DNA from: Clostridium sp. JN-1
GTDB lineage: Bacteria > Bacillota > Clostridia > Clostridiales > Clostridiaceae
NCBI RefSeq assembly: GCF_003718715.1
Contig: NZ_CP033465.1
Location: forward strand, 1,550,001-1,614,000
Length of the DNA: 64,000 nucleotides
Direction: 5' to 3'
Shown: positions 23,218 to 33,980 of the stretch, in pieces
Layout: each line of letters starts with the position of its first letter
Position numbering within the stretch: position 1 is the first letter of the stretch
Translations under genes and position numbers: made by a program
The notes under the pieces: generated by a model
Databases searched by the model: none
The model's input: only the letters and a program-made list of their open reading frames with translations
Told to the model about the DNA's origin: nothing

Positions 23218-24678
23218 ATGACTAAAGTTAGAACTAGATTTGCACCAAGTCCAACTGGATATATGCATGTTGGAAATTTGAGAACAGCTTTATACACTTA
23301 TTTAATAGCAAAACATAATGATGGTGACTTTATACTTAGAATTGAAGATACAGACCAAGGTAGATTTGTAAAGGATGCTTTGGATCTTATTTATGATACT
23401 TTAAAGATTACTGGACTTAAACACGATGAAGGTCCTGATATAGGAGGTCCAGTAGGTCCTTATGTTCAAAGTGAAAGAAATGCAAAGGGAATATACCTTG
23501 AATATGCAAAAAAGCTTATAGAAAAGGGAGAAGCTTATTATTGTTTTTGTTCTAAAGAAAGATTGGATGAACTAAAGAGTGAATCTGAATCATCTGATAA
23601 AGTTTATAAATATGATAAACATTGTTTAAGTTTATCAAAAGAAGAAGTTGAAGAAAAATTAGCTTCTGGAATTCCATGTGTAATAAGGCAAAATAATCCT
23701 GAAACTGGAACTACAACTTTTAAAGATGAGATTTATGGAGATATAACAGTAGACAATTCTGAATTAGATGATATGATACTCATAAAATCAGATGGATTCC
23801 CTACATATAATTTTGCAAATGTTGTAGACGATCACTTAATGGGTATAACTCATGTTGTTCGAGGAAGCGAATATCTTTCATCAGCACCAAAATACAACAG
23901 ACTATATAATGCTTTTGGTTGGGACATTCCAGTATATGTTCACTGTCCTCCAATAATGAAGGATACACATCATAAATTGAGTAAGCGAAATGGAGATGCT
24001 TCTTTTGAAGATCTTATGAAAAAAGGTTACTTAAAAGATGCAATATTAAATTACATAGCTTTGCTTGGATGGAATCCTGGAACTGAAAAAGAAATATTTA
24101 ATTTGGATGAATTAGTTGAAATATTTAATTACAAAAACATAAATAAGTCACCTGCTATATTTGACAATGTAAAATTAAAGTGGATGAATGGAGAATATAT
24201 AAAAAAGTTATCCCTTGAAGAATTTAATGAACTTGCAATCCCATACTATAAACAAGTTATAAAAAAGGATCTTGACTTTTTAAAGATAAGTGAATTACTT
24301 CACACAAGAGTTGAAGTATTAAGTGAAATACCTGAAATTGCAGCTTTCTTTGAAAAGCTGCCTGAATACTCAGCTGACTTATACGTTCATAAAAAGATGA
24401 AGACAAAATTTGAAAATTCACTAGAAAGTCTTGAAAAAATACTTCCAAAATTTGAGGCTATTAAGGACTGGTCATTTAAAAATATAGAAAGTGCTTGTAT
24501 GGAGTTAGTTGCAGAGCTTGGTGTCAAAAATGGAATAGTTTTATGGCCTGTACGAACTGCTGTATCAGGTGAAAAAGTATCCCCAGGGGGAGCTTTTGAA
24601 ATAGCTGAAATACTTGGAAAAGAAGAAACTTTAAATAGAATAAAAATTGGAATAAAAAAATTAAGATCAGCTCAATAA
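23218..24678 (+). CDS. gltX: Glutamyl-tRNA synthetase
   Basis: A 486-residue class I synthetase. The start is put at ATG 23218 ([14 protein letters not shown]), which has GGGGTG before it; an in-frame ATG at 23179 would add 13 non-conserved residues. The HIGH-type motif reads [11 protein letters not shown], the KMSKS-type motif KLSKRNG. The C-terminal helical domain binds the anticodon. Since glnS is also present, this enzyme is probably discriminating (Glu-tRNA-Glu only). Confidence 0.95.
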   Translation: MTKVRTRFAPSPTGYMHVGNLRTALYTYLIAKHNDGDFILRIEDTDQGRFVKDALDLIYDTLKITGLKHDEGPDIGGPVGPYVQSERNAKGIYLEYAKKLIEKGEAYYCFCSKERLDELKSESESSDKVYKYDKHCLSLSKEEVEEKLASGIPCVIRQNNPETGTTTFKDEIYGDITVDNSELDDMILIKSDGFPTYNFANVVDDHLMGITHVVRGSEYLSSAPKYNRLYNAFGWDIPVYVHCPPIMKDTHHKLSKRNGDASFEDLMKKGYLKDAILNYIALLGWNPGTEKEIFNLDELVEIFNYKNINKSPAIFDNVKLKWMNGEYIKKLSLEEFNELAIPYYKQVIKKDLDFLKISELLHTRVEVLSEIPEIAAFFEKLPEYSADLYVHKKMKTKFENSLESLEKILPKFEAIKDWSFKNIESACMELVAELGVKNGIVLWPVRTAVSGEKVSPGGAFEIAEILGKEETLNRIKIGIKKLRSAQ

Positions 24679-24686
24679 AATTATAT

Positions 24687-24729
24687 TAAAATAACCCCTA
24701 ATGTTATAGATATCATTAGGGGTTATTTG
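24687..24729. terminator. Bidirectional terminator gltX / lactate operon
   Basis: AAAATAACCCCTAATG (24688-24703) pairs with CATTAGGGGTTATTT (24714-24728). The A-run and T-run on either side fit both the gltX and the converging lctD transcripts. Confidence 0.92.
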
Positions 24730-24817
24730 ACTTTATATATTACTCTTTTCTAAATATTTATCAATTTTACTTCCCATAATAAAATAAAATTGCCGCCTAT
24801 CTAATTATAATTATACT

Positions 24818-26233
24818 TTATTCACATACCTTTCCTGGATTCAATATATTCTTAGGATCAAATGCAAGCTTTATCCTATTCATAAGTTCTTTTTGATTTT
24901 CACCTATAGATTCAAATAAATATGATTTTTTAGCATATCCTATTCCATGTTCTCCAGATACTTTTCCACCTAGTTCTATAGATTTTTTATACATACAATT
25001 AAATACTTCAGATAATTTTTTATTCCACTCTTTTTTTGAAAGTTGATCTCTTAGAACGTAAATGTGTAAATTTCCATCCCCAGCATGGCCAAAATTTTTA
25101 ATTCTTACTTTAAACTTGTCCTGCAATTCATAAGTGTAGTTTATAAATTTAGCAACATCATTTCTAGGTACACATACATCACATTCATCTATTTCAGTTG
25201 TAGATGCTTTTACAGCTTCAAGGAATGCACCTCTAGCTGACCAAATACCTTCTTTTCTTTCATCAGTATCAGCTATGAGTATATCAACAGCGCCTCCTTC
25301 AAGACAAATTTTAGCAACACTTTCATAATCCTTTTCTATATCTTCTTTACTATTGCCATCAAATGTAAGAAGTAAATATGCATCAGCTGAGTTATCAGGA
25401 AACTTTTTGCCTAAAAATTCCTCTGCTGCAAGTATAACATCTCTTTCCATAAATTCTATGGATGTTGGTATTGATTTTGATTTTATAATCTTAGGTACAG
25501 TTTCAATAGCTTTATCAAGATTTTCAAATGGTATTAAAAGACTTATTGATTTCTTTGGCAGCGGCAGTAATTTTAATATTGCCTTTGTAACAATTCCCAA
25601 TGTTCCTTCTGAACCACAAATTAAATCTTTTAAGCTGTATCCAGAACTACTTTTAACTGTCTTTCCACCCAATTCTAATATACTTCCATCAGATAAAACT
25701 ACTTCAAGTCCTCTTATATAATCCCTTGTAACACCATATTTTACAGCTCTCATACCGCCAGCATTAGTACTTATGTTTCCACCTATTGTTGCTGATTTTT
25801 CGCCTGGATCTGGCGGATAAAATAAATCATGTTCTTCTACAAACTTTCCTATTTCCATTAAAAGTACACCTGGTTCTAATGTTAAAGTTAAGTTTTCTTC
25901 GTCAATTTCTAATATTCTATTCATTTTGCATAAGTTTATCATTATTCCACCATATATTGGAACAGACGCACCAACCAATCCTGTTCCTGAGCCTCTGGCA
26001 ACTACCGGTATATTATTTTCATAAGCATACTTCATTATCTTAGAAACTTCTTCCGCTGACAAAACTTCTAGAACAATATCAGGCATTTTGTTTACTCCAC
26101 CTAATTCGTCATGGCTAAAATCCTCACTTATATCTTGTCCTGTAAAAGCTCTTTCTTTACCTACTATTGAAGTCAAATAATCTATATCATTTGCATCTAT
26201 CTTTTTATACTTTACATCGCACATGCAAGCCAT
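24818..26233 (-). CDS. lctD: FAD-dependent D-lactate dehydrogenase (LctD/GlcD type)
   Basis: A 471-residue flavoprotein of the GlcD family: FAD_binding_4 domain ([33 protein letters not shown]) and a C-terminal FAD-oxidase domain ([25 protein letters not shown]). It follows etfB and etfA on the same strand, the order known from the A. woodii LctBCD complex. That complex couples lactate oxidation with NAD to reduced-ferredoxin oxidation (flavin-based confurcation). The same role is inferred here. The start has AGGGGGT. It ends the lct operon. Confidence 0.88.
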   Translation of the reverse strand: MACMCDVKYKKIDANDIDYLTSIVGKERAFTGQDISEDFSHDELGGVNKMPDIVLEVLSAEEVSKIMKYAYENNIPVVARGSGTGLVGASVPIYGGIMINLCKMNRILEIDEENLTLTLEPGVLLMEIGKFVEEHDLFYPPDPGEKSATIGGNISTNAGGMRAVKYGVTRDYIRGLEVVLSDGSILELGGKTVKSSSGYSLKDLICGSEGTLGIVTKAILKLLPLPKKSISLLIPFENLDKAIETVPKIIKSKSIPTSIEFMERDVILAAEEFLGKKFPDNSADAYLLLTFDGNSKEDIEKDYESVAKICLEGGAVDILIADTDERKEGIWSARGAFLEAVKASTTEIDECDVCVPRNDVAKFINYTYELQDKFKVRIKNFGHAGDGNLHIYVLRDQLSKKEWNKKLSEVFNCMYKKSIELGGKVSGEHGIGYAKKSYLFESIGENQKELMNRIKLAFDPKNILNPGKVCE

Positions 26234-26265
26234 TTTTTTTACCCCCTAATACAATAAAAATTTAA

Positions 26266-27465
26266 TTACAAAATGTTTTTACCAGACTTTATATTTTCAA
26301 TCATCATTGGCACTATTTCGTATATATCTCCAACCACAGCATAATGTGAAACATTGAATATTGAAGCATTTTCATCTTTATTTATTGAGATTATACAATC
26401 AGAACCATTCATTCCAGCTGCATATTGAACAGCACCAGAAATTCCAAGATTGATTATTATCTTTGGTTTAACAGTTCTTCCAGACAAACCTATTTGTCTC
26501 TTTGGATCTATCCAGCCAGCTTCAATCATAGGTCTTGTGCCTGCAATTTGTGCTCCAAGTAAATCTGCAAGCTCACGTACCATTTCCATATCTTTTTCAG
26601 ATTTTAATCCTCTTCCTACAGATACTATAACTTCAGCATCTGAAATACTAACTTCCTTCTTCTTTTTTGTAATTTCAAGAACTTTTATATTTGAATTTAA
26701 TTTTTCTTTACCTATATTACATAAAGTAACTTTTCCACTTGTTTCACCGTTTCTTTCAGGTGCAGAAAATATTTTATATCTTACAGTACAAAATTGAGGT
26801 CTGTTATTTGGTGTAACTATCCTTGCCATAATATTTCCGCCAAATGCCGGTCTTATCTGAACTAAGTCAGTATTTTCCTTCATATCAAGTATAGTACAAT
26901 CTGCTGTTAGTCCTGTTTTAAATCTTGCAGCTACCCTAGGTGCAAGTGATCTTCCAATAGTAGTTGCACCAACTAAAATTGAAGATGGTTTAACTTTGTT
27001 AATAAAATCTTCAAAAACTGCAGTATAAGGTTCTATTCTAAACTCCTCTAACTCTTTATCACTATATACAAATACTTCATCTACACCATAGTGTAAAAGT
27101 TCTTCAGCCTTATCCTTTATATTATTTCCTATAAATAGTGCATATACTGGATGATTTATTTTTTTAGCCAATTCTTTTGCCTTTCCAATCAACTCAAAAG
27201 TTACAGGGTGTATTTTCCCCTCTACATGGTCGACATATACTGTTACACCTACCCATTTACTCTTATCAATGCTTTTCTTCTCACCTTCTACAAACTCCAC
27301 AACTCCTGAAGGACCTTTTTTAACACATAATTTACACATTTTACATCCTGCATTTGTTTCAAGTTTGCCGTTTCTTTCTTCCATAGCCCCAAATGGACAG
27401 ATATCAACCAATTGTTTTATATATTCTTTTGTCAATTTTTCTTGATGTATCAATAGCTTACCCAT
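26266..27465 (-). CDS. lctC: Electron transfer flavoprotein alpha subunit with N-terminal 4Fe-4S module
   Basis: A 399-residue EtfA. A short ferredoxin-like extension has Cys23 (ICPFGA) and Cys41, 44 and 47 (GCKMCKLC), enough for one 4Fe-4S cluster. The ETF_alpha N-domain follows, then the FAD-binding C-domain (SVGRGLKSEKDMEM, GAQIAGTRPMIEAGW, QIGLSGRTVKPK, GISGAVQ). The second EtfA in this window (40968) lacks the extension. The iron-sulfur module is typical of bifurcating lactate dehydrogenase complexes and would take electrons from ferredoxin. It is 12 bases past etfB. Confidence 0.93.
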   Translation of the reverse strand: MGKLLIHQEKLTKEYIKQLVDICPFGAMEERNGKLETNAGCKMCKLCVKKGPSGVVEFVEGEKKSIDKSKWVGVTVYVDHVEGKIHPVTFELIGKAKELAKKINHPVYALFIGNNIKDKAEELLHYGVDEVFVYSDKELEEFRIEPYTAVFEDFINKVKPSSILVGATTIGRSLAPRVAARFKTGLTADCTILDMKENTDLVQIRPAFGGNIMARIVTPNNRPQFCTVRYKIFSAPERNGETSGKVTLCNIGKEKLNSNIKVLEITKKKKEVSISDAEVIVSVGRGLKSEKDMEMVRELADLLGAQIAGTRPMIEAGWIDPKRQIGLSGRTVKPKIIINLGISGAVQYAAGMNGSDCIISINKDENASIFNVSHYAVVGDIYEIVPMMIENIKSGKNIL

Positions 27466-27478
27466 ATTCGATTACCTC

Positions 27479-28267
27479 CTACACAAATTTCAATTCTTTA
27501 AGTTTGTTTACAACTTTATCTGCTAATTCCTTAGATGATCCCTTCCAAACTTCTTTATCATTATTGGCTTCAGGAGGGAATATCTTTTCAACTTGAGTAG
27601 CTGAACCATTTAAACCATAATTATTTTCATCTTTATCTTCAAAGTCTTTAAGTGAAAAAGCTTTAATTTCCTTGTCTTGAGTTGTTATTTTACGCTTATA
27701 AGATGGAAGCCTTGGAGTAAATATATCCTTTTCAACAGTTATTAGACAAGGATACTTTATTTCTTGTACTTCAACTGTCTCTGCCATATCCATAACAACT
27801 ACAATTGAGTTTTCTTTTAATTCTTTTATTTCCATAACATTTGCAACATGTGGTATTCCAAGATATTCAGCCATTTCTGGTCCTACCTGTGCCGTATCAC
27901 CATCAGTAGTTTGTTTACCGCATATTATAAGATCCGGATTACCAATCATCTTAACTCCCTGAGAAATTGTATATGATGTTGCAAGCACATCAGCTCCAGC
28001 AAATTTTCTATCTGAAAGTAATCCACCATCATCAGCACCCATCATATACGCTTCTTTTACTATTTCAGCAGCCTGAGGCGGTCCCATAGTTATAACCTTG
28101 ACTTCAGCACCCTTTTTCTCTTTGATTTTAAAAGCTGTTTCAAGTGCAAATAAATCATATGGATTCATTTTAGAATCTATTCCATCTCTCTTTAAAACCC
28201 CTGTAACAGGATCTACTTCAACCTTTGAAGTTCCTGGTACCTGTTTTATACATACTAATATCTCCAT
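27479..28267 (-). CDS. lctB: Electron transfer flavoprotein beta subunit (lactate complex)
   Basis: A 262-residue EtfB with CIKQVPGT, the ETF_beta signature region [25 protein letters not shown], and [20 protein letters not shown], which binds the second (bifurcating) FAD in EtfAB of this class. It heads the etfB-etfA-lctD trio. The partner dehydrogenase is the adjacent FAD enzyme. The start ATG follows GGAGGTAGCATAA. Confidence 0.93.
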   Translation of the reverse strand: MEILVCIKQVPGTSKVEVDPVTGVLKRDGIDSKMNPYDLFALETAFKIKEKKGAEVKVITMGPPQAAEIVKEAYMMGADDGGLLSDRKFAGADVLATSYTISQGVKMIGNPDLIICGKQTTDGDTAQVGPEMAEYLGIPHVANVMEIKELKENSIVVVMDMAETVEVQEIKYPCLITVEKDIFTPRLPSYKRKITTQDKEIKAFSLKDFEDKDENNYGLNGSATQVEKIFPPEANNDKEVWKGSSKELADKVVNKLKELKFV

Positions 28268-28314
28268 TTATGCTACCTCCAAATTTTTATATGAATTTAA
28301 ATATTTTAAATGAA

Positions 28315-29589
28315 TTAGCTTACGATAACTGAAACTCCATCAGGAATAACGGCTACCTTTGCATCCTTTCCCATAATGGCATAGGCTTTAGTTAATGCTT
28401 CAGAAACAGTTGAAGCATGCTGCATATGAATGTTTTTTATCATTTGGGGATCACACATGTCTGTAACCATTATTACAGTACGTGTACTTAATATTCTGGC
28501 AAGTATTTGAGATTCCCACTGATCAGGTGCTGTTTCTCCCCTAGGCACTTTTGAGACTTTGTCCAAAAACTCTTGTGGAGAATTTACACTTACCAAACTA
28601 TTATAAAATCCTTCTCCACCGTGACCATCATTGCAGGCAGCTACCATTATTATTACACCGCCTTCTTTACAAGTGGCTTCAGCTGCAGTCATACCTTTAA
28701 CTGATTGATATATATTTTGGTCTAGTGGATATCCCCCATTTGTTGAAATAGCAATATCAGCCTGAACTTTATCTACTTTAGATAAATCCATTACAAATTT
28801 GCATCCCTCTTCATGGGCAATTTTACTGTCTCCCGCAAAAGCATTTATTATCTTCTTATCTCCATCTATGACTACATTTATTATAAATGCAAGCTTTGCT
28901 TTCTCTGCAGCATACAACATGTCTTTGTGTATAGGATTACTATTAAGCTTGCCTGTCCTTGCGTAAGGACTCGCTATGAATTCAGAACAATGGTTTGCCA
29001 TTATAGTTTTTGCTGAAGCTATTCCAGGTAAAACACTCTTTCTTCCCCCTGAAAATCCTGCGAAAAAGTGAGATTCTATAAAACCCTCTGCAATTAAAAG
29101 TTCAGTTTCCGCAGCAATTTTGTTTATTATAAGATCACCACCAGAAGGAAGTGTTCCAATTTTAACAAGATTCTTTTCATCCCTGGAATCGTGTACTACT
29201 ATATCTTCTTTTTCAACTATTTCCTTACCAAATTTATCTATGAGCTCCTCTTTAGTTGTAAGTCTGTGAAATCCCGTTGCAATTAGTATCTTTATATTAA
29301 TGTCTGGATTGACCTTTCTTATCCTTTTCAAAAGTATTGGTGTTATTATTTTACTTGGTACAGGCCTCGTATGGTCGCTGGTTATTATAACCATATCCTT
29401 TTTATTCTTTACTAACTCTTCCAGCTTAGGTGAAGCAATTGGATTGTCAAGTGCCCTCTCAACTATTTCTGACTCCCCAAACTGGGGCTTGTAATCTTCT
29501 GCTTTTGATGACAAAACTCCTGCTAAGTTTTTATCATCTATTTCAACTTCAATTGTTCTTTTATTATAAGGTAAACCTATTTTAGCCAT
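28315..29589 (-). CDS. larA: LarA-type nickel-dependent lactate racemase
   Basis: A 424-residue member of the LarA (DUF2088) family, interconverting L- and D-lactate or a similar 2-hydroxy acid with a nickel-pincer nucleotide. The start is taken at ATG 29589 (MAKIGLPYNKR) behind AAAGGGGAATTTGATT. An in-frame start at 29634 would overlap the permease gene. Motifs: TSDHTRPVP, ATGFHR (catalytic His region), GFIESHFFAGFSGGRKSVLPG, MANHCSEF. The cofactor genes larB, larC and larE are not in the window. In the lct operon it would let the complex use both lactate isomers. Confidence 0.88.
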   Translation of the reverse strand: MAKIGLPYNKRTIEVEIDDKNLAGVLSSKAEDYKPQFGESEIVERALDNPIASPKLEELVKNKKDMVIITSDHTRPVPSKIITPILLKRIRKVNPDINIKILIATGFHRLTTKEELIDKFGKEIVEKEDIVVHDSRDEKNLVKIGTLPSGGDLIINKIAAETELLIAEGFIESHFFAGFSGGRKSVLPGIASAKTIMANHCSEFIASPYARTGKLNSNPIHKDMLYAAEKAKLAFIINVVIDGDKKIINAFAGDSKIAHEEGCKFVMDLSKVDKVQADIAISTNGGYPLDQNIYQSVKGMTAAEATCKEGGVIIMVAACNDGHGGEGFYNSLVSVNSPQEFLDKVSKVPRGETAPDQWESQILARILSTRTVIMVTDMCDPQMIKNIHMQHASTVSEALTKAYAIMGKDAKVAVIPDGVSVIVS

Positions 29590-29620
29590 AATCAAATTCC
29601 CCTTTCTTAAAGTTACAAAT

Positions 29621-31156
29621 CTAAATAAATCCAAACATTGGTCCTACAAAATAAGCTATTAATCCTAAAACGATTACATACACTATGCAAAATTTTAATG
29701 TAGCATTTAATATTTTACCTTCCGCTCCAGCAAGTCCAGTTGCCGCTGTTGCTACAGCTATACTTTGAGGTGAGATCATCTTTCCTGCTGTTGCTCCACA
29801 AGTGTTAGCTGCTGCAAGCCAATATGGATTTAATCCAAGTGATTTAGCAGCCTCAACTTGAAGTCCTCCAAAGAGTATATTTGCAGAAGTATCACTACCT
29901 GTTACAAATGTTCCAAGTGCACCTATTATAGGCGCTATTATAGGATAAAAATGTCCAGTTATTGCAACTAATACAACTGCTATAGCTTTTATCATTCCTG
30001 CATATCCCATAACCTTAGCAAGTGCTACTATTGAAAGTATTGTAATTGCAGATTTACTCATCTGTTTTATAGTATTTAAAAGTACCAACGCTATTTCTTT
30101 GAATTTTGCACCTTGAATTAATCCTCCAATAAACGCTGCTATTATAATAAGCGTACCAGGGTTGCCAATCCAAGCAAATGATATAGGCTTTGCACCTTTT
30201 CCTGTGTAAATTTGAACTGAGGTTTGTATTTTAGCAAGACTGCTGTTTATAACTGGGAATAATGAACTTGTACATATTATAAATACAAACACTAATATAA
30301 AAGGAATCCATGCCAAGAACAGCTTATTAAATGGTATTTTTTCTGCATCCTTAGCTGCTGTATCCTTATAAAATACTTTTGCCATAAATATAGTAACTGC
30401 TAAACAAATAACTGAACCAAGTATTGCTGGAAGTTCTGCTCCCATATATTTAGCTGCTAAAACTTCAGGTATTGCAAAAGAAAGTCCAGATGCAAGTGAT
30501 ATTCCAAATACACCTTTTATCGATTTTACACTTTTTCCAGTAAGCATAACTAGGATTATTGGAACAATAACTATCAAAACTGCCAATTGTAATCCTACTG
30601 CATAACTTAATGTAGTTACATTTATCCCTGTAACTTTAGCAAGTGTTGAAACTGGAAGTCCTATAGCTCCAAATGCTGTAGGAGTTGTATTTGCTATCAA
30701 GCATATGATTGCAGCAAATATAGGATCAAATCCAAGTCCAGCCATTATACTAGCAGGTATTGCTACAGCTGTTCCAAATCCTGCAATAGCCTCAAGAAAT
30801 CCTCCAAACCCCCATGCAAGTATGAGAACTAGTATTCTCTGGTCTGTTGTAATACCAGTCATCATCTTCTTAATGACATCCATACTCTTAGTATGAATTG
30901 AGAGATTATAAGTAAATACCGCGGCAACGATTACAAGCATTATCGGCCAAATTGCCATCGCTGCACCTTCAAGCGATGCTGTTATTGCTTGTCCTAAAGG
31001 CATTTTCCATACTGCAATAGCTAAGATTATTGTGATAACAAGTGCTGCCGGACACGTTTTATGTCCCGCTATTTTGAGTACGCCTAAAGAAACCATTAAC
31101 CATACAATTGGTATAAGTGCAATAAAGAAAAGTAAATACGTATTATTCATAAACAC
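29621..31156 (-). CDS. lctP: L-lactate permease (LctP family)
   Basis: A 511-residue permease of the LctP/LldP family with about 13-14 membrane segments. Family blocks include AWGFGGFLEAIAGFGTAVAIPA, FGAIGLPVSTLAKVTG, GTFVTGSDTSANILFGGLQ and NTCGATAGKMISPQSIAVA. It is the first structural gene of the lactate operon, with larA 31 bases behind. One GntR-type operator (31181-31191) lies 25 bases before its start, well placed to block transcription. Confidence 0.95.
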   Translation of the reverse strand: MFMNNTYLLFFIALIPIVWLMVSLGVLKIAGHKTCPAALVITIILAIAVWKMPLGQAITASLEGAAMAIWPIMLVIVAAVFTYNLSIHTKSMDVIKKMMTGITTDQRILVLILAWGFGGFLEAIAGFGTAVAIPASIMAGLGFDPIFAAIICLIANTTPTAFGAIGLPVSTLAKVTGINVTTLSYAVGLQLAVLIVIVPIILVMLTGKSVKSIKGVFGISLASGLSFAIPEVLAAKYMGAELPAILGSVICLAVTIFMAKVFYKDTAAKDAEKIPFNKLFLAWIPFILVFVFIICTSSLFPVINSSLAKIQTSVQIYTGKGAKPISFAWIGNPGTLIIIAAFIGGLIQGAKFKEIALVLLNTIKQMSKSAITILSIVALAKVMGYAGMIKAIAVVLVAITGHFYPIIAPIIGALGTFVTGSDTSANILFGGLQVEAAKSLGLNPYWLAAANTCGATAGKMISPQSIAVATAATGLAGAEGKILNATLKFCIVYVIVLGLIAYFVGPMFGFI

Positions 31157-31180
31157 TCCCCCTAATTATCATACATATAG

Positions 31181-31191
31181 TGGTATGACCA
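31181..31191. promoter_or_regulatory. GntR/FadR-type operator, proximal
   Basis: TGGTATGACCA fits the TGGT-N3-ACCA pattern bound by FadR-subfamily regulators such as LldR/PdhR. It lies just ahead of lctP. An identical copy is at 31429. Confidence 0.8.
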
Positions 31192-31428
31192 ATTTATGAT
31201 TTTATGTTATCATAGTTCCTTCAATATTTCTATAATAATTATTATTTTAACAACTTCTATAATTCATAAAATATATAAAGAACATTTATACAGCGGCGCT
31301 TACAGCGAAAACCTTTTCATTAAAATTATTTTATTTATTACTTTACCTTTTATTATATTTAGATATTTGGTTACTTTTTTAACACAAAACTCAGATAGGT
31401 TAAATTTTAAAATATTCCACTGGTAATA

Positions 31429-31439
31429 TGGTATGACCA
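31429..31439. promoter_or_regulatory. GntR/FadR-type operator, distal
   Basis: A second identical TGGTATGACCA, 248 bases from the first, between the regulator gene and lctP. Two sites this far apart could support looping. The rest of the 31157-31583 gap is AT-rich, with no gene seen. Confidence 0.75.
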
Positions 31440-31583
31440 GTTGTTGCATTTATTATAACATATAATTTCAAAAAATTCCAGCATTGTTATTAATTATTCT
31501 TTATATTTGTCAAAATATAAAGGTCAGTAATTTTTAATATTGTATAAAAAAAATTACTGACTATATAATAAAATAAATCTCAT

Positions 31584-32303
31584 TTAATCTTCCATCATAT
31601 ATTTACCTGCAAAATCCAAGTGTTTTTCCATGGCCTGTGATGCTTTTACAGGGTCTTTTTCCTTTAAAGCCATATATATATCTTTATGCTGCTTTACAAG
31701 TACATCAACATTTTCCTTATCTGCAAGTATTTTTCTTCTAGCATCCTTTATAAAGGAATCTATTAATGATGATACAGCATTTAATATACTAACTATTAAA
31801 AAGTTTTTAGAAGCATGTGCTATAGTATAATGAAATTTTTTATCTGCTTTAACCCTCTCTTCTTCATTTTCAGAATCTTTTAAGACATCTATTAAAAATT
31901 TCATATTATTTAGTTCTTCTTCATTCACTTTTTTTGCTGCTATCGATGCTGTCTCAATTTCTATAATCTTTCTAAGCTCTATTATTTCGCTTGTATCACT
32001 TTTTTGAAGCATAAACATTATAGATAATGGCTCAAATAAATTATTTTCAAAGCTCTGCTTTATAAAATTACCTTCACCTTGCCTACACTCAACTAGTCCT
32101 ATTACTTGAAGTGCTCTTAATGCCTCCCTTATGGAAGTTCTACTCACTTGCAGGTGTTCAGCTAATTCCCTTTCAGATGGAAGTTTATCCCCTTTTTTTA
32201 ATGTTCCATCTATAATCATATTTTTAACTTGTTCTATTACTTGTTCGTAGACTTTAGTACTTTTTATTGGGCTAAACATTAAATCAAACTCCTTTTTATG
32301 CAT
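31584..32303 (-). CDS. GntR-family (FadR subfamily) regulator of the lactate operon
   Basis: A 239-residue regulator. An N-terminal winged helix (DGTLKKGDKLPSERELAEHL, SRTSIREALRALQVIGLVE) is followed by an FCD ligand domain with metal-binding His residues (FHYTIAHASKN, QHKDIYMALKEKD, EKHLDF). It resembles LldR/LctA regulators that sense lactate. It lies upstream of lctP in the same direction, with two matching operators in between, so it is very likely the lactate-responsive repressor. Confidence 0.88.
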   Translation of the reverse strand: MHKKEFDLMFSPIKSTKVYEQVIEQVKNMIIDGTLKKGDKLPSERELAEHLQVSRTSIREALRALQVIGLVECRQGEGNFIKQSFENNLFEPLSIMFMLQKSDTSEIIELRKIIEIETASIAAKKVNEEELNNMKFLIDVLKDSENEEERVKADKKFHYTIAHASKNFLIVSILNAVSSLIDSFIKDARRKILADKENVDVLVKQHKDIYMALKEKDPVKASQAMEKHLDFAGKYMMED

Positions 32304-32333
32304 TTTCTATATGCTGCTTATAAAATAACCAAT

Positions 32334-32996
32334 TTACATAACCTCGTCCTTTTTCATAACGGAATTCCATTGTATAAATATATAAAACAAACTCACTACA
32401 TCCTGCTGATTATACAGTAATATCTTATCTTTTTTTTCATAAGGCATCCTATCTATATATGTACTATCCTTTACTATTTTACTAAATGTCTTTGCCAAGT
32501 TGGATCCACTTATGACTTCTGTATCACGAACTATATTAAATTCCCTTTCTAGAGCCTTTAGTCCTATACATATATTTTTTTCACCTTCATACTCTTTTTG
32601 TATATCTATATGCTTAAAATATTGTTCAAAGTCAAACTCTATATTATTTTGTTTAAATAAATAGTCAATTACAGTAAAATCATTATTTCCAGAAAAAGTT
32701 ACTATATATTTCTTTTTATGATTTTTAGAAACTTCCTCAAAATACTCTTTAGCCATAAAAACTATATCTTTAGCATCCTTTTTATTTTCTATCATATACT
32801 GGGTTACTTTAAGCTTGCTATCCTTATTATCCAGATAACAACATCCAAAAACTCCTATACATATTGGTTTTTTATATATATAATGTTCTAAATCAAAAAA
32901 TATTGCATCTTTGAATAAATCACCTTTTCCATCAATAATCAATGAATTTTCTTGAGATATATCACATATATTCAAGTTAGTATGCTTTTCTATCAC
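32334..32996 (-). CDS. RNase H-like (YprB-type) exonuclease domain protein
   Basis: A 220-residue protein with the ribonuclease-H-like fold seen in YprB (RNase_H_2). DEDD-type acidic motifs are visible: FFDLEHY near the start (D-x-E), a central TFSGNNDFTVIDYLF and FKHIDIQKEY, and YNQQDVVSLFYIF at the end. Residues after the start and the spacing are typical of single-domain YprB proteins. The start is GTG at 32996 with a weak ribosome site, so it could begin elsewhere. The substrate is unknown. Confidence 0.72.
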   Translation of the reverse strand: MIEKHTNLNICDISQENSLIIDGKGDLFKDAIFFDLEHYIYKKPICIGVFGCCYLDNKDSKLKVTQYMIENKKDAKDIVFMAKEYFEEVSKNHKKKYIVTFSGNNDFTVIDYLFKQNNIEFDFEQYFKHIDIQKEYEGEKNICIGLKALEREFNIVRDTEVISGSNLAKTFSKIVKDSTYIDRMPYEKKDKILLYNQQDVVSLFYIFIQWNSVMKKDEVM

Positions 32997-33084
32997 TCTC
33001 TATCACTCTTTTCCACAAACTATACACCATTCATAACATTATTATATCACTTTTAAATTAATATAAGAAATACACAACATAAGT

Positions 33085-33807
33085 TTATATATCGTTTATA
33101 CATTCAGGAGTCAAATTATAAATCACATCTTTCCTTTCTACAATTATCTTTATCTTATTTCTAATCTCTTTATCTTCCATAACTTTTTTTAAAATTTCTT
33201 TAGTCGGATTAACACAGATTGGATTTTCCACCATCTTAAACATAGAAAAATCTCCTGCAGTATCACCATAAGCATAACTTTCTTTAAGATCTATATCATA
33301 TTTTTGGGTTAGTTCATAAATAGCATTTTTTTTACTTTCACTATCCCACATTGGTATAACTTCACCTGTATATATATCGTTTTTTAAAGTATATACTGCC
33401 CCTTTGTAATCATCGAATCCATACTTTAAAGACATTTCTCTGACAAGTTCAACTGGACTTCCTGATACTGTTATTATTTTATATCCATTTTCCTTATGCC
33501 ACTTTATTCTATCTCTTGTATAAGTATAAACCCTGTCACCTTTTTGTGTTATAACATTTTTAGCTATAAACTCCACTTGGTATCTATGTAATCCTTTTAT
33601 TGCTTCAATATATATGTCAGCCATTTTCAATAAATAGTTATCATAATTTCCCTGACGTTTATCCCATTTCTCATATTCAGGTTTTACTTCCTTATACCAT
33701 CTCTCTGGTGGAATTATTTCATACTTAACTAGTTTTTTAAATACTTCAGTAATTAGTCCTTCACGATACAGCGTACCATCAATGTCAAAAAACGCAGCTT
33801 TATTCAA
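33085..33807 (-). CDS. HAD-superfamily hydrolase, subfamily IB (SerB-like)
   Basis: A 240-residue HAD phosphatase. Motif I is FFDIDGTLY (nucleophile and acid Asp), motif II ITVSGSP, motif III Lys in SESKKNA, motif IV YAYGDTAGDFSMF. A C1 helical cap lies between motifs I and II. The subfamily includes phosphoserine phosphatase and lipid-phosphate phosphatases; the substrate cannot be told. It is a single gene with an AGGAGGAC site. Confidence 0.85.
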   Translation of the reverse strand: MNKAAFFDIDGTLYREGLITEVFKKLVKYEIIPPERWYKEVKPEYEKWDKRQGNYDNYLLKMADIYIEAIKGLHRYQVEFIAKNVITQKGDRVYTYTRDRIKWHKENGYKIITVSGSPVELVREMSLKYGFDDYKGAVYTLKNDIYTGEVIPMWDSESKKNAIYELTQKYDIDLKESYAYGDTAGDFSMFKMVENPICVNPTKEILKKVMEDKEIRNKIKIIVERKDVIYNLTPECINDI

Positions 33808-33939
33808 TATTTGTCCTCCTCATCTATCTTTATATTATCAAATATTATCATATTTAAGATTATATTTTATTATTAACTTAAGTTAATTATATCATGAAAT
33901 TAAATTACTATTACATCCAAAAAAACTTTGATAATTTTA

Positions 33940-33968
33940 TTGACACTTTTGCTATAAGATAGTATTAT
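33940..33968 (+). promoter_or_regulatory. feoAB promoter
   Basis: TTGACA (33940-33945), a 17-base spacer and TATTAT (33963-33968). The Fur box sits just downstream of the start point. Confidence 0.85.
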
Positions 33969-33980
33969 TAATATATAGTA

